A DNA stretch of 64,000 bases from Janthinobacterium agaricidamnosum NBRC 102515 = DSM 9628 (GTDB lineage: Bacteria; Pseudomonadota; Gammaproteobacteria; Burkholderiales; Burkholderiaceae_D). Below, one piece after another: positions 7,359 through 17,871 of the stretch. The stretch spans positions 4,410,019 to 4,474,018 of the forward strand of contig NZ_HG322949.1 of NCBI RefSeq assembly GCF_000723165.1, given 5' to 3'. The translations under genes were made by a program, and so were the position numbers. The first letter of the stretch is position 1, and each line of letters begins with the position of its first letter. The notes under the pieces are model-generated. The model was not told the origin of the DNA. It made no database searches and saw nothing but the letters and a program-made list of their open reading frames with translations.

Positions 7359-8306
7359 TCAGGCGAACAATTCCTCGCGCGTGACGGTGGCGGTGCCCAG
7401 CTTGCCGACCACGATGCCGCCGGCCCGGTTGGCGGTGCGCACCGCGTCGCCCATGTCCAGGCCCGCGCCCAGCATCGCCGCCATCGTCGCGATCACCGTG
7501 TCGCCGGCGCCCGACACATCGAACACTTCGCGCGCATCGGCCGGCGTGTGCACCACCTCGTGCGCGGTGTACAAGGTCATGCCCTCTTCCGAGCGGGTCA
7601 GCAGCAACGCATCCAGTTTCAATGCGGTGCGCAATTGCTGGGCCTTGGCCGTCAATTGCTCTTCGCTGTTCCAGCTGCCGACGATGCGGCGGAATTCCGA
7701 TTTGTTCGGCGTCAGCAGCGACGCGCCGGCGTAGCGCGAAAAATCGTCGCCCTTCGGATCGACCAGCACGATCTTGCCGGCCGCCCGCGCCGCCTTGATC
7801 ATCTCGGCCACGTTGACCAGGCTGCCCTTGGCGTAGTCCGACATGATGATCACATCATAGTCCGGCAGCAAGGCGTTGAACTGGGCCAGCTTGTCGCGCA
7901 AGATGGTGTCCGAAGGCGCTTCCTCGAAATCGATGCGCAGCATTTGCTGCTGGCGGCCGATGACGCGCAATTTGATGATGGTGGAGATCGCCGGGTCGCG
8001 CTTCAGATAACTCTGGATGCCGCCATCGGCCAGCAATTGGCCCACTTGCGTGCCGGCCTCGTCGGCGCCGACCACGCCCAGCAAGCCGGTGCGCGCGCCC
8101 AGCGCGGCCGCGTTGCGCGCCACGTTGGCGGCGCCGCCGAGCCGCTCTTCGCGTTTTTCGATACGCACGATCGGCACCGGCGCTTCCGGCGAAATGCGGC
8201 TGACGTCGCCGAACCAGTAACGGTCCAGCATGATGTCGCCGACCACCAGCAAGCGCACCGCGCTCAAGACCGGCGCGGCGCCGGCGCGGGGAGCGGCGGC
8301 GCTCAT
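7359..8306 (-). CDS. rfaE1: D-glycero-beta-D-manno-heptose-7-phosphate kinase
   Basis: This 315-residue PfkB/ribokinase-family enzyme phosphorylates heptose 7-phosphate to the 1,7-bisphosphate in ADP-heptose synthesis for the LPS inner core. [20 protein letters not shown] (23-42), GGAANVARN (57-65) and the anion-hole motif DVSGAGDT (263-270, catalytic Asp269) are clear. It ends after the kinase domain. There is no fused adenylyltransferase half, so this is the split RfaE1 (HldA) form, and the partner RfaE2 must be elsewhere. Its start overlaps the end of ugd by four bases (ATGA), indicating translational coupling. It closes the cmk-rpsA-ihfB-lapAB-ugd series. Confidence 0.93.
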   Translation of the reverse strand: MSAAAPRAGAAPVLSAVRLLVVGDIMLDRYWFGDVSRISPEAPVPIVRIEKREERLGGAANVARNAAALGARTGLLGVVGADEAGTQVGQLLADGGIQSYLKRDPAISTIIKLRVIGRQQQMLRIDFEEAPSDTILRDKLAQFNALLPDYDVIIMSDYAKGSLVNVAEMIKAARAAGKIVLVDPKGDDFSRYAGASLLTPNKSEFRRIVGSWNSEEQLTAKAQQLRTALKLDALLLTRSEEGMTLYTAHEVVHTPADAREVFDVSGAGDTVIATMAAMLGAGLDMGDAVRTANRAGGIVVGKLGTATVTREELFA

Positions 8307-9670
8307 GCGCGGGTCAGGATCGAACGGCCGATCCCGTGGTATTCAATGCCCGCTTCGGCCATGATGGCCGGCTCGAACAGGTTGCGGCCGTCGAAGATCA
8401 CGGCGTCTTTCAGGCGCGTCTTGATTTGTTCGAAGTCCGGACTGCGGAACGCTTTCCATTCGGTGACGATGGCCAGCGCGTCGGCGCCGCTCAAGGCGTC
8501 CATCGGGCTGTCGGCGAAACGCACCTTGGCGAAATCGACAGCCGGCAAATCGAGCGCCAGCACCCGTTTCGCTTCGGCCATCGCGACCGGATCGTAGACC
8601 GCCACCGTGGCGCCGCGCCGCAGCAGTTGCGCCAGCAGCACGCGCGCCGACGCTTCGCGCATATCGTCGGTATTCGGCTTGAACGCCAGGCCCCACACGG
8701 CAAAGTGGCGGCCCGCCAGATCGTCGCCGTAACGCTTGGCGATCTTGCCGCCCAGGACCATTTTTTGCTGGTCGTTGACCGCCTCGACGGCGCGCAGGAT
8801 CAGCAATTCCTGGCCATAGCCGCGCGCGGTGCGTTCCAGCGCCTGCACGTCTTTCGGGAAGCAGGAACCGCCGTAGCCGCAGCCGGCGTACAGGAAGCTG
8901 TGGCCGATGCGCGGGTCGGAACCGATGCCGTGGCGTACCGCCTCGATATCGACGCCGACCTTGTCGGCCAGGTTGGCCAGTTCGTTCATGAACGAGATGC
9001 GGGTGGCCAGCATCGCGTTGGCGGCATATTTGGTGAATTCGGCCGAGCGCACATCCATCCAGTAGGTGCGTTCGTGGTTGCGGTTGAATGGCGCGTACAA
9101 GGTCTTCAGCAATTCGCGCGCGCGTTCGCCTTCGGCATTCGCGTCGCAGCCGATGACGATGCGGTCCGGCCGCATGAAGTCTTCGACCGCCGCGCCTTCC
9201 TTCAGGAATTCCGGGTTCGAGGCGACCGAGAAGGTCGCATACACGCTGCGCGCGTCGAGTTCGGCCTGCACCGCCGCCTGCACTTTTTCCGCCGTGCCGA
9301 CCGGCACCGTCGACTTGTCGACGATGACCTTGAATTCGCTCATGTACTTGCCGATGTTGCGGGCCGCGGCGACCACGTATTGCAAGTCGGCCGAACCGTC
9401 TTCATCGGGCGGCGTGCCGACCGCGATGAATTGCAGCTTGCCGTGCGCCACCGACGCTTCGATATCGGTCGAAAACTGCAAGCGCCCGGCGGCGCGGTTG
9501 CGCGCGACGATTTCTTCCAGGCCCGGCTCGTGGATCGGAATGCCGCCGCTGTTGAGCAGGGCGACTTTCTTTTCATCGAGGTCGAGACAAAACACGTCGT
9601 TGCCCAGCTCCGCCAGGCATGCGCCGGTCACCAGGCCGACATAGCCGGTACCAATAATTGTGATTTTCAT
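8303..9670 (-). CDS. ugd: UDP-glucose 6-dehydrogenase
   Basis: This 455-residue NAD-dependent enzyme oxidises UDP-glucose to UDP-glucuronate, a precursor for surface polysaccharides and lipid A modification. The N-terminal Rossmann motif is [17 protein letters not shown] (7-23). The catalytic cysteine is Cys270 in YGGSCFPKD, and the C-terminal UDP-binding domain includes [15 protein letters not shown]. Length is normal. It overlaps rfaE1 by four bases and starts 34 bases after the lapB stop, so the genes are probably co-transcribed. The short AT-rich gap with repeated AATTC units before the start is the only oddity. Confidence 0.95.
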   Translation of the reverse strand: MKITIIGTGYVGLVTGACLAELGNDVFCLDLDEKKVALLNSGGIPIHEPGLEEIVARNRAAGRLQFSTDIEASVAHGKLQFIAVGTPPDEDGSADLQYVVAAARNIGKYMSEFKVIVDKSTVPVGTAEKVQAAVQAELDARSVYATFSVASNPEFLKEGAAVEDFMRPDRIVIGCDANAEGERARELLKTLYAPFNRNHERTYWMDVRSAEFTKYAANAMLATRISFMNELANLADKVGVDIEAVRHGIGSDPRIGHSFLYAGCGYGGSCFPKDVQALERTARGYGQELLILRAVEAVNDQQKMVLGGKIAKRYGDDLAGRHFAVWGLAFKPNTDDMREASARVLLAQLLRRGATVAVYDPVAMAEAKRVLALDLPAVDFAKVRFADSPMDALSGADALAIVTEWKAFRSPDFEQIKTRLKDAVIFDGRNLFEPAIMAEAGIEYHGIGRSILTRA

Positions 9671-9703
9671 TCTATCTGCCGCTAAAAATTAATTTAATTC
9701 AAT

Positions 9704-10879
9704 TCAATTCATTACGTTGAGTTCTTCTGTGCGTCGCGGCGGGTAGGTTTCCCAGCGGTTGCATCCCGGGCATTGCCAATAGAATTGGCGCGCCTTGAAG
9801 CCGCAATGGCTGCACTGGTAGCGCGCCAGCTTCTGGGTATAGCCGTGCACCAGGTTTTTCACCATCGACAGTTCCGACCAGATCGCGGCCGGCGCATCCA
9901 TCAAGCGCGCCTCCAGCAATTTATCCAGGCCCAGCAAGGTCGGCGTGCGGCGCAATTCGGCGCTGACCAATTGCTTGGCCGCTTCCACGCCATCGAGTTC
10001 GATGACGGCCTTGAACACCACTTCGATCAAGTCGATCGACGACGCTTCTTCCAGGTAGGAACGGAGCAGGTTGACGCCTTCCTGCGGACGGCCGACCTTG
10101 GTGTAGCCATCCATCAGGCGCTGCGCCACCAGCGCCACGTGCGGCACGCTTTGCTGCTCGACCCGGCGCCATGCCATCAGCGCCGCTTCGACGTCGCCCT
10201 TGGCCAGTAGCGCATCGCCGGTCAGCATGATGGCGCGGACATTCTTGCGGTCGGTTTGCAGCGCTTTTTCCAGCAGCGTCAACGCGTCGTCCGGATGCAT
10301 GTGCACCAGCGAGTCATGCGCCAGTTCGCAATAGAACTGGGCGATTTCCTTTTGGCGCGCGCCGGCGCCGGATTCCTGCAAGCCGATCGCCGCTTCGATG
10401 GCGCGCGGCCATTCTTTTTCGCGCTGGAAGATTTCCAGCAGCGCGCGCCGCGCCTGCACCGCGTATTGGGTGCCGACCAGGTGATTGAAAGTTTCTTCGG
10501 CGCGGTCCAGCAAGCCGGCTTTCAGATAATCCATGCCCAGCTCGTATTCGGCGTGGGCTTGCTGCTCTTGCGGCAAGTCCGGACGCGCCAGCAAGTTCTG
10601 GTGCACCCGGATCGCCCGCTCCGTCTCGCCGCGGCGGCGGAACAGGTTGCCGAGCGCGAAATGCATGTCGGCCGTTTCCGGATCGAGCTTGACGATTTCA
10701 ATGAAGGCGTCGATGGCCTTGTCGTGCTGCTCGTTGAGGAGGAAATTCAGTCCCTTGAAATAGCCGCGCGGCAAGCTGCGCGACTCGGAAACCAATTGAT
10801 GGATGTCGACCCGCGCGGCAATCCAGCCGAGCGCGAAAAACATCGGGATACCCAAGAGCCACCAGAGTTCAAATTCCAT
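9704..10879 (-). CDS. lapB: Lipopolysaccharide assembly protein LapB
   Basis: This 391-residue inner-membrane-anchored TPR protein (YciM) controls LpxC turnover through FtsH and coordinates LPS assembly. It begins with one membrane segment (LWWLLGIPMFFALGWIAA, about 5-22). A series of tetratricopeptide repeats follows to about residue 340, and a rubredoxin-like zinc knuckle closes it with Cys356, Cys359, Cys370 and Cys373 (CSHCGF and CPGCNRW). All expected parts are present. It follows lapA on the same strand, as in most gamma- and betaproteobacteria, and sits among rfaE1 and ugd, which also serve the cell envelope. Confidence 0.95.
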   Translation of the reverse strand: MEFELWWLLGIPMFFALGWIAARVDIHQLVSESRSLPRGYFKGLNFLLNEQHDKAIDAFIEIVKLDPETADMHFALGNLFRRRGETERAIRVHQNLLARPDLPQEQQAHAEYELGMDYLKAGLLDRAEETFNHLVGTQYAVQARRALLEIFQREKEWPRAIEAAIGLQESGAGARQKEIAQFYCELAHDSLVHMHPDDALTLLEKALQTDRKNVRAIMLTGDALLAKGDVEAALMAWRRVEQQSVPHVALVAQRLMDGYTKVGRPQEGVNLLRSYLEEASSIDLIEVVFKAVIELDGVEAAKQLVSAELRRTPTLLGLDKLLEARLMDAPAAIWSELSMVKNLVHGYTQKLARYQCSHCGFKARQFYWQCPGCNRWETYPPRRTEELNVMN

Positions 10880-10967
10880 GCGATTTTTGTATGAAGTGTG
10901 TTGGAAAAGCGGAAGCCCGCATTATCGCCGAATGCCGATCGCCGTGCTGATCGCCGAGCTGATTCCG

Positions 10968-10995
10968 GTGCTGATTATTGTGTGCTGATTATTGT
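10968..10995. repeat. Perfect 14-bp tandem duplication between lapA and lapB
   Basis: GTGCTGATTATTGT occurs twice head to tail. Weaker copies (GTGCTGATCGCCGA) precede it at about 10944. It lies in the 123-base lapA-lapB gap and has no obvious function. Confidence 0.7.
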
Positions 10996-11002
10996 CTACT
11001 TA

Positions 11003-11305
11003 TTACTGGGTATTCACGCCATCCGGCTGCGGCTGTCCGGCCGGCTGGCCGGTGGCGGTTTGCAGCGCCTGGATCGTGGTCTTTTGCTTGTTCGCTTCGC
11101 GCCGGTGGCGGAACACGGTCGGCGTCAACGCCAATACGCCCAGGCTGGCGCCGGCGACAAAAAAGCCGAGCAGCATCAAGACCAGCGGGCCGCGCAATTC
11201 ATAGTTGAGGAAAAAGTGCAGGTCGACTTCCTGCGCATTCTTCAGCGCGAAACCAAAGAACAGCACAAACAGGACAAATCCAACAATGGTGGAGACTATT
11301 TTCAT
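11003..11305 (-). CDS. lapA: LapA family membrane protein (DUF1049)
   Basis: This 100-residue protein has two predicted transmembrane helices. The first is STIVGFVLFVLFFGFAL (about 5-21) and the second LVLMLLGFFVAGASLGVLAL (about 41-60). A basic, Gln-rich cytoplasmic tail follows. It matches LapA (YciS), the small partner of LapB in LPS assembly. The order ihfB-lapA-lapB is conserved across related bacteria. A large hairpin lies between the ihfB terminator and this gene, so lapA may have its own structured leader. Confidence 0.88.
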   Translation of the reverse strand: MKIVSTIVGFVLFVLFFGFALKNAQEVDLHFFLNYELRGPLVLMLLGFFVAGASLGVLALTPTVFRHRREANKQKTTIQALQTATGQPAGQPQPDGVNTQ

Positions 11306-11374
11306 CGGTCAGATCCGGTGTTAGTAACGAACGTGCCAGTGTGGCACAAGAATGCGATTACATCAAAAAAATGC

Positions 11375-11436
11375 TATCGGGAACAGGCCAGGTTTTTCTT
11401 GCAATCTTGCAAAAGAACCTGGCCTGTTCCCCGATA
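11375..11436. repeat. Long perfect-stem hairpin upstream of lapA
   Basis: The left arm TATCGGGAACAGGCCAGGTT (11375-11394) pairs with the right arm at 11416-11436 with one bulged C, a 20-bp stem. The loop contains TTGCAA twice. It lies downstream of the ihfB terminator and upstream of lapA on the minus strand, with no T-tract. It may be a repeat element or a leader structure. Confidence 0.7.
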
Positions 11437-11469
11437 CTGACTGAGTGACAACATGAGTCACAATAAAAA

Positions 11470-11498
11470 AAAGCGGCATCCAACAAGGACGCCGCTTT
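11470..11498 (-). terminator. Terminator after ihfB
   Basis: On the minus strand AAAGCGGC pairs with GCCGCTTT and runs into a further T-tract (TTTTTTTT overall). It starts 40 bases past the ihfB stop. Confidence 0.85.
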
Positions 11499-11537
11499 GT
11501 GCACCGGATACCGGCGTGTCGCTTCCAGCAGACCGGA

Positions 11538-11843
11538 TTAATCCTCGATGATCGGTTGCCCGACCATCGCGTCCACCCGTTCGCGCAATTGTTTACCCGG
11601 CTTGAAGTGCGGCACCCGTTTTTCAGGCACCATCACTTTATCGCCGGACTTCGGATTGCGTCCGATGCGCGGTGGCCGGCTATTCAGGGCAAAGCTGCCA
11701 AAACCGCGGATCTCGATGCGCTGTCCGGTCGCCAGGGCGCCGGTCATCGCATCGAGTATGGTCTTGACGGCATACTCCGCATCCTTGGCCACCAGCTGAG
11801 AATAACGCTCAGCCAGGCGGGTGATCAATTCGGACTTGGTCAT
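11538..11843 (-). CDS. ihfB: Integration host factor subunit beta
   Basis: This 101-residue HU/IHF-fold protein forms the heterodimer IHF with IhfA and bends DNA in recombination, replication and promoter architecture. [17 protein letters not shown] starts the helical dimer part. The signature [20 protein letters not shown] and the DNA-inserting arm [18 protein letters not shown] are both intact. It is 21 bases downstream of rpsA, the usual cmk-rpsA-ihfB cluster, and is followed by a strong terminator. Confidence 0.95.
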   Translation of the reverse strand: MTKSELITRLAERYSQLVAKDAEYAVKTILDAMTGALATGQRIEIRGFGSFALNSRPPRIGRNPKSGDKVMVPEKRVPHFKPGKQLRERVDAMVGQPIIED

Positions 11844-11864
11844 CTGCTGATCCGCGAACTGGTC

Positions 11865-13577
11865 TTAGTTCTTGTTGTCGAACTTGGCTTTCAACAATGC
11901 GCCCAGGCTGGTGGTGCCCGAAGCTGCGTTGTTGTCGGTAGCGGCCATCTTTTGCATTGCTTCCTGGGTTTCGACATTGTCTTTCGCTTTGATCGACAAT
12001 TGGATACCACGGGCTTTGCGGTCGATGTTCAGTACCATCGCTTCAACGGTGTCGCCAACTTTCAAGTGCGTACCGGCATCTTCAACGCGATCGCGCGAGA
12101 TTTCGGAAGCGCGCAGGTAGCCTTCGACTTCTTCGGACAGTTGGATCACGGCGCCTTTAGGCTCTACCGATTTCACGGTGCCGGTAACCAGCGAGCCTTT
12201 GTCGTTCATGGCTGCGAAGTTGTTGAATGGGTCACCTTCCAGTTGCTTGACGCCCAGGGAAACGCGCTCGCGCTCAACGTCGATGGCCAGAACGATGGCT
12301 TCCAGCTCGTCACCTTTCTTGAAGCGACGCACGGCTTCTTCGCCGGTTTCGGTCCAGGACAGGTCGGACAGGTGCACCAGGCCGTCGATGTTGCCGGCCA
12401 GGCCGATGAACACGCCGAAGTCGGTGATCGATTTGATCGCGCCGCGGACTTTATCGCCCTTCTTGTGGGTAACGCCAAAGTCATCCCATGGGTTGGCTTT
12501 GCACTGTTTCATACCCAGCGAGATACGACGACGCTCTTCGTCGATTTCCAGTACCATCACTTCTACTTCGTCGCCCAGTTGGACAACTTTGTTAGGAGCG
12601 ACGTTTTTGTTGGTCCAGTCCATTTCGGAAACGTGTACCAGGCCTTCGATACCTTGCTCGACTTCAACGAACGCGCCGTAGTCGGTCAGGTTCGTTACTT
12701 TACCGAACAGACGGGTGCTTTGCGGGTAACGACGGGACAGACCGGTCCAAGGATCGTCGCCCAGTTGTTTCACGCCCAGCGAAACACGGTTTTTCTCTTG
12801 ATCGTATTTCAGGACTTTGGCGGTGATCTCTTGACCAACGGTCAGCACTTCCGACGGGTGACGCACACGACGCCATGCCAGGTCGGTGATGTGCAGCAAG
12901 CCGTCGATACCGCCCAGATCCACGAACGCGCCGTAGTCGGTGATGTTTTTGACGACGCCGGTCACGACCGTGCCTTCTTTCAGCGTTTCCATCAGTTTCT
13001 GACGCTCTTCGCCCATCGACGCTTCGATGACGGCGCGGCGGGACAGAACCACGTTGTTACGCTTGCGATCCAGTTTGATCACTTTGAATTCGAGGGTTTT
13101 GCCTTCGAATGGGGTGGTGTCTTTTACCGGACGGGTGTCGACCAGCGAACCCGGCAGGAATGCGCGGATGCCGTTGGTCAGCACGGTCAGGCCGCCCTTG
13201 ACTTTGCCATTGACGGTACCGACGACGATTTCGCCCGATTCCATCGCTTTTTCCAGCGCCAGCCACGAAGCCAGACGCTTGGCTTTGTCGCGCGACAGGA
13301 TGGTGTCGCCGAAACCGTTTTCCAACGATTCGATCGCCACGGAAACGAAGTCGCCTACTTTGACTTCCAGTTCGCCGTGGTCGTTCTTGAATTCTTCAAT
13401 AGGAATGAATGCTTCGGATTTGAGGCCGGCGTTAACGATCACGAAATTGTGGTCGAGGCGCACGACTTCAGCGGAAATAACTTCGCCGGAGCGCATATCT
13501 TGACGCGACAACGATTCTTCGAAGAGCGCGGCAAAACTTTCCATACCGGTAGATTCGGTAGATGTAACTGTAGACAT
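11865..13577 (-). CDS. rpsA: 30S ribosomal protein S1
   Basis: This 570-residue protein has six S1 RNA-binding domains and docks mRNAs with weak Shine-Dalgarno sequences on the small subunit. Repeated S1 signatures are visible, for example [37 protein letters not shown] and [18 protein letters not shown]. The ATG at 13577 (MSTVTSTES) is chosen over a GTG at 13586. The stretch before it has no good Shine-Dalgarno match, as is known for rpsA in E. coli, where S1 controls its own translation; that comparison is inference here. It lies between cmk and ihfB, and the codon choice is visibly more biased than in its neighbours. Confidence 0.96.
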   Translation of the reverse strand: MSTVTSTESTGMESFAALFEESLSRQDMRSGEVISAEVVRLDHNFVIVNAGLKSEAFIPIEEFKNDHGELEVKVGDFVSVAIESLENGFGDTILSRDKAKRLASWLALEKAMESGEIVVGTVNGKVKGGLTVLTNGIRAFLPGSLVDTRPVKDTTPFEGKTLEFKVIKLDRKRNNVVLSRRAVIEASMGEERQKLMETLKEGTVVTGVVKNITDYGAFVDLGGIDGLLHITDLAWRRVRHPSEVLTVGQEITAKVLKYDQEKNRVSLGVKQLGDDPWTGLSRRYPQSTRLFGKVTNLTDYGAFVEVEQGIEGLVHVSEMDWTNKNVAPNKVVQLGDEVEVMVLEIDEERRRISLGMKQCKANPWDDFGVTHKKGDKVRGAIKSITDFGVFIGLAGNIDGLVHLSDLSWTETGEEAVRRFKKGDELEAIVLAIDVERERVSLGVKQLEGDPFNNFAAMNDKGSLVTGTVKSVEPKGAVIQLSEEVEGYLRASEISRDRVEDAGTHLKVGDTVEAMVLNIDRKARGIQLSIKAKDNVETQEAMQKMAATDNNAASGTTSLGALLKAKFDNKN

Positions 13578-13723
13578 AGGGTTCACACAAGTTGACCAGC
13601 AGAGATCGCACGATGCGACTTAAACTGGGTTAGGTTTTTGACACACCCGGGCAGGCCAGGGCCGCCACGGGCACCACATAGTATTTAATAAAGCAATACT
13701 ATTTCACGACTTACTTTTACGGC

Positions 13724-14392
13724 TTACTTGACGACAGCGGCATACCATTTCAACACCTGATCGACGGCCTGATCGGCTGTCATTCCGGACGTATCGAGGA
13801 CAAACGCCCCTTCCGCCGGCACCAGCGGCGCGATCGCACGGTGAGTATCACGTTCGTCTCGCGCCTGCAAATCCATCAGAAGGTCTTCCATAGTAGCAGA
13901 AAATCCCTTGTCTATCAATTGCTTATATCGGCGTTGCGCACGCGCCTCGACACTTGCAGTCAGGAAAACTTTCAACGGGGCATGCGGAAAAATCACCGTG
14001 CCCATGTCGCGCCCGTCCGCCACCAGTCCCGGCGTCTTGCGAAAACCCAGTTGCAAGGCGAACAAGGCTTGCCTTACGGCAGGGAGGGCGGCGATCTTCG
14101 ATGCGGTATTGCCGACCGCTTCGGCGCGGATCGCATCGCTGACATTTTCATGCGCCAGCAGGATTTCGCCGCCGGCGAAGCTGCACTGCAAATGCTCGGC
14201 CAGCTTGGCCAGCGCATGCTCGTCGTGCAAGTCGGTACCGCGGCGTAGCGCACTGAGCGCCGTCAGCCGGTACAGCGCGCCGGAGTCGAGGTAATGGAAA
14301 CCGAGCTTGTCGGCCACCCGGTGCGCCACCGTGCCCTTGCCGGAAGCGGTCGGGCCGTCGATGGCGATGACTGGGATGTGGGATGTCGGCAT
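13724..14392 (-). CDS. cmk: (d)CMP kinase
   Basis: This 222-residue cytidylate kinase phosphorylates CMP and dCMP with ATP. The P-loop is [20 protein letters not shown] (residues 11-30). The NMP-binding segment includes [16 protein letters not shown], and [13 protein letters not shown] is the conserved substrate-binding motif. Length is typical. It stands between aroA and rpsA, an order conserved in many proteobacteria, and the 146-base gap before rpsA probably holds rpsA signals. Confidence 0.95.
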   Translation of the reverse strand: MPTSHIPVIAIDGPTASGKGTVAHRVADKLGFHYLDSGALYRLTALSALRRGTDLHDEHALAKLAEHLQCSFAGGEILLAHENVSDAIRAEAVGNTASKIAALPAVRQALFALQLGFRKTPGLVADGRDMGTVIFPHAPLKVFLTASVEARAQRRYKQLIDKGFSATMEDLLMDLQARDERDTHRAIAPLVPAEGAFVLDTSGMTADQAVDQVLKWYAAVVK

Positions 14393-14435
14393 ATATATTA
14401 GTGCTGCAGTAGTGTTGCGTTGATTACATTAACTA

Positions 14436-15791
14436 TTAAATCAGGTTTTCGTGCGCGATGCTGGCAAAGGCCGCGAAATACTCGGGGAAAGTCTTGGCCA
14501 CGCATTTCGGATCGTTGATGCGCACTTCCGTGCCACGGCGCGCCGCGCCATCCAGCGAGGCCAGCGAAAAGCACATCGCCATGCGGTGGTCGTCGTAAGT
14601 GTCGATGGTGGCCGGCCGGATCGCCGCCGGCGGCGTCACGCGCAGGTAATCGGCGCCCTCTTCCACCTCGGCGCCCAGCTTGCGCAATTCGGTCGCCATG
14701 GCCGCGATGCGGTCGGTTTCCTTGACGCGCCAGCTGGCGATATTGCGCAAGGTGCTGGTGCCGTCGGCATACAGCGCGGCGATGGCGATCGTCATCGCCG
14801 CGTCGGGGATGTGATTGAAATCGGCGTCGATGGCTTTCAATACGCCGCTGGAACGGGCTTCGATCCAGTTTTCGCCCATCGTGATGGCCACGCCCATCTG
14901 CTGCAGCGCTTCGACGAAGCGCACGTCGCCCTGGATGCTGTCGCGGCCCACGCCCTCGACCCGCACCGGTCCGCCGGCAATCGCGCCGGCCGCCAGGAAA
15001 TACGACGCCGACGACGCATCGCCCTCGACGTGGATCAGACCCGGGCTTTGGTATTTCTGGCCCGGCCCGATGGTGAACGACGACCAGCCGTCCTGCTCGA
15101 CGGTGACGCCGAAGCGCTTCATCAGGTTCAGCGTGATCTGGATGTACGGCTTCGAAATCAGTTCGCCGGCCACCTCGATGGTCACGCTGTGCTGTTGCGC
15201 CATCAGCGGCGCCACCATCAGCAGCGCGGTCAGGAACTGGCTCGACACATTGCCGGCCACTTTCATGCGCTGCGCGTGGATGTGGCCGCGGCGGATGCGC
15301 AGCGGCGGGAAGCCCTGCTCGCCGGTATACTCGATTTGCGCGCCGACTGCGTTCAACGCATCGACCAGGTCGCCGATCGGCCGCTCATGCATGCGCGCCA
15401 CGCCGTGCAGCGTGTAGTCGCCGCCAATCACGGCCAGCGCCGCCGTCAGCGGACGGATCGCGGTGCCGGCGTTCCCCATGAACAGGTCGGCCGCGTGATT
15501 CGGGAAGATGCCGCCGGCGCCTTGCACATGGTGCACCTGGTGCAGCGTATGCGGATCGGTTTGCTCTTCCTGGGTCCAGTGCACGCCCAGCGCGGTCAGC
15601 GAGGTGAGCATCACCAGCGTGTCGTCCGATGCCAGCAAGTCGACGATCCTGGTGGTGCCTTCGGCCAGCGCGGCCAGCAGCAGCACGCGGTTGGAAATGC
15701 TTTTCGAGCCCGGCAGGCGCACGGCGCCCTCGACGTGCATCACCGGCTTTAAATCGAGATGGTGCGGGTAGTGTGTTTTATTCTGACTCAT
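14436..15791 (-). CDS. aroA: 3-phosphoshikimate 1-carboxyvinyltransferase (EPSP synthase)
   Basis: This 451-residue enzyme makes EPSP from shikimate 3-phosphate and phosphoenolpyruvate, the sixth shikimate-pathway step. [19 protein letters not shown] and [17 protein letters not shown] are the family signatures. The Gly in GNAGTAIRP marks a class I, glyphosate-sensitive type. The C-terminal half has [20 protein letters not shown]. It lies 21 bases after tyrA in a run of aromatic amino acid genes, so co-transcription is likely. Confidence 0.95.
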   Translation of the reverse strand: MSQNKTHYPHHLDLKPVMHVEGAVRLPGSKSISNRVLLLAALAEGTTRIVDLLASDDTLVMLTSLTALGVHWTQEEQTDPHTLHQVHHVQGAGGIFPNHAADLFMGNAGTAIRPLTAALAVIGGDYTLHGVARMHERPIGDLVDALNAVGAQIEYTGEQGFPPLRIRRGHIHAQRMKVAGNVSSQFLTALLMVAPLMAQQHSVTIEVAGELISKPYIQITLNLMKRFGVTVEQDGWSSFTIGPGQKYQSPGLIHVEGDASSASYFLAAGAIAGGPVRVEGVGRDSIQGDVRFVEALQQMGVAITMGENWIEARSSGVLKAIDADFNHIPDAAMTIAIAALYADGTSTLRNIASWRVKETDRIAAMATELRKLGAEVEEGADYLRVTPPAAIRPATIDTYDDHRMAMCFSLASLDGAARRGTEVRINDPKCVAKTFPEYFAAFASIAHENLI

Positions 15792-15812
15792 GCGAATTGG
15801 TCCTTGAAGATT

Positions 15813-16715
15813 CTAGGGGTGTGAGCGGGCCGCGGCCGGGGCTTCGGCGGACTCGATCGTCGCGATCCACTGTTCGCGGGCGCGCTGGGCGTTGCCGTAC
15901 ACAGCCTCGATGGCGGCGCCGTCGCCGGCGGCCAGCATGCCGCGCAGCTGTGTCAATTGTGACAGGTAGGCATCGAGTTCGTTCAGCAGCGCGGCTTGAT
16001 TGGCCAGGCTGATGTCGCGCCACATTTCGGGCGACGATCCGGCGATGCGGGTAAAGTCGCGGAAACCGCTGGCGGCATACTGGAACAGCAGATCGGCGTG
16101 CGGCTTGTGGGCGATATCGTCGACCAGCGCAAAGGCCAGCAAATGCGGCAAATGGCTGACCGAGGCGAACACCTTATCGTGCTCTTGCGGCGTCAAGGCA
16201 TGGATCAGCGCGCCGCAGGCACGCCACGCTTGCGCGACCCGCTCGACATCGGCCGCGGCATTTTCCGCCAGCGGCGTCAGCACGACTTTCTTGCCCCGGT
16301 ACAGATCGATGATGGCGGCGTCCGGCCCGTTGGTTTCGCGTCCGGCGATCGGATGGCCCGGCACGAACTGATGAACCTTGGCGCCCAGCGCGCGGCGCGC
16401 CGCGGCCACCACATCGGTCTTGGTGCTGCCGGCGTCGCTGAGCACCGTGCCGGCCTGCAGATGCGGCAGCAGCGCCGCCAGGATCGCTTCGGTTTGCGCC
16501 ACCGGCGCGGCGAGCAGCACCAGGTCGGCGCCATCGAGCGCCTGCGCCAGGTCATCCGTCGCGACATCGATGATGCCCAGTTCCAGCGCGCGGGCCAGCG
16601 ACGCGGCCGAACGCTCGACGCCAACCACGGTGCCGACCGCGCCGGCGTGCTTCAAGGCCCGCGCAAACGAGCCGCCGATCAAGCCGACGCCGACAATAAC
16701 AACTTTATTTAACAT
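15813..16715 (-). CDS. tyrA: Prephenate dehydrogenase
   Basis: This 300-residue enzyme oxidatively decarboxylates prephenate to 4-hydroxyphenylpyruvate for tyrosine. The Rossmann motif is VIVGVGLIGGSFARALK (6-22). HQFVPGHPIAGRE and LTPQEHDKVFASVSHLPH carry the conserved substrate-binding and catalytic histidines. There is no chorismate mutase domain. It starts six bases after the hisC stop, which implies one transcript with hisC, pheA and aroA. Confidence 0.94.
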   Translation of the reverse strand: MLNKVVIVGVGLIGGSFARALKHAGAVGTVVGVERSAASLARALELGIIDVATDDLAQALDGADLVLLAAPVAQTEAILAALLPHLQAGTVLSDAGSTKTDVVAAARRALGAKVHQFVPGHPIAGRETNGPDAAIIDLYRGKKVVLTPLAENAAADVERVAQAWRACGALIHALTPQEHDKVFASVSHLPHLLAFALVDDIAHKPHADLLFQYAASGFRDFTRIAGSSPEMWRDISLANQAALLNELDAYLSQLTQLRGMLAAGDGAAIEAVYGNAQRAREQWIATIESAEAPAAARSHP

Positions 16716-16721
16716 AGCGCC

Positions 16722-17834
16722 TCAACCTTCCGCCAGCACCTTGGTCAGCGTCGCGATCAAGACCGCGTTCTCTTGCGGCAAACCGATCGAGATGCGCAGC
16801 CACTGCGGCAAGCCGTAACTGCCGACCGGGCGCACGATCACGCCCTGCTTCAGCAAGGCCAGGTTGATGCGCGCGCCGGCGCCGTCGTCGTCACCGACGC
16901 GGACCAGCACGAAGTTGCCGTGGGACGGCACATATTCCAGGCCCAGCGCGTCGAACGCCTCGGTGAACTGGCGGTAGCCGGCGGCGTTGTTGCGCGCGCC
17001 CTGCTCCAGGAATGCGCTGTCGCCGAGCGCGGCGACGGCGGCCGCCTGCGCCATCGAATTGACGTTGAACGGCTGGCGGATGCGGTTCATCAAATCGGTC
17101 AATACCGGCTGGGCAATCGCAAAACCGACCCGCAAGCCGGCCAGGCCGTACGCTTTCGAGAACGTGCGCGACACCACCAGGTTCGGATACTGTTTCACCC
17201 AGGCCGCCGATTCGTATTGCTGTTCCGGCTGCAGGTATTCGTTGTACGCTTCGTCGAGCACCACCACCACGTGGGCCGGCACCTGCTTCAGGAATGCCTC
17301 CAGTTCGGCCGCCGGCAGGAAGGTGCCGGTCGGATTGTTCGGATTGGCGATGAAGACCAGTCTGGTATCGCTGTCGATCGCGGCAAGCATCGCGGCCAGG
17401 TCATGGCCGTAATCGCGCGCCGGCACCACGATGTGGCGCGCGCCCAGGCCCTGGGTGGCCAGCGCATATACGGCAAACGAATACTGCGAATACACCACCG
17501 CCTGGCCCTGCTGCACAAACGCGTGCGCGGCGATTTCAAGGATATCGTTGCTGCCGTTGCCGAGCGTGATCCAGTCGGCCGGCACATCGTAGCGCGCCGA
17601 CAGCGCGGCTTTCAAATCGAAGCCGTTGGCGTCCGGATAGCGGCCCAGTTCGGCGGCCGCGGCGAACATCGCCTGCTTCGCCGATTCCGGCAAGCCGTAT
17701 GGATTTTCATTCGACGCCAGCTTCACGATGGACGCCTCGTCGAGACCGAATTCACGCGCGACTTCGGCGATCGGCTTGCCGTTCTGGTAAGGCGCGATGG
17801 CGCGGACGTGTTGCGGACCAAAATTATGGGACAT
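16722..17834 (-). CDS. hisC: Histidinol-phosphate aminotransferase
   Basis: This 370-residue PLP-dependent class II aminotransferase makes histidinol phosphate. Members in this gene context often also transaminate aromatic keto acids. Motifs are LASNENPYGLPESAKQAM, DWITLGNGSNDILEI, FIANPNNPTGTFLP and the PLP-lysine region VVSRTFSKAYGLAGLRVGFA. It sits between pheA and tyrA rather than in a his operon, so a role in phenylalanine and tyrosine synthesis is plausible. That role is inferred from location. Confidence 0.93.
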   Translation of the reverse strand: MSHNFGPQHVRAIAPYQNGKPIAEVAREFGLDEASIVKLASNENPYGLPESAKQAMFAAAAELGRYPDANGFDLKAALSARYDVPADWITLGNGSNDILEIAAHAFVQQGQAVVYSQYSFAVYALATQGLGARHIVVPARDYGHDLAAMLAAIDSDTRLVFIANPNNPTGTFLPAAELEAFLKQVPAHVVVVLDEAYNEYLQPEQQYESAAWVKQYPNLVVSRTFSKAYGLAGLRVGFAIAQPVLTDLMNRIRQPFNVNSMAQAAAVAALGDSAFLEQGARNNAAGYRQFTEAFDALGLEYVPSHGNFVLVRVGDDDGAGARINLALLKQGVIVRPVGSYGLPQWLRISIGLPQENAVLIATLTKVLAEG

Positions 17835-17871
17835 GGTATTTTTAATTAAATAAAGTGAACGTAAGTGAACG

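Noticed and set aside
11499..13595. Long open frame (698 codons) on the plus strand opposite rpsA and ihfB
   Set aside because: It mirrors the strongly coding rpsA and ihfB frames, is rich in residues produced by antisense reading, and has no recognisable domain.
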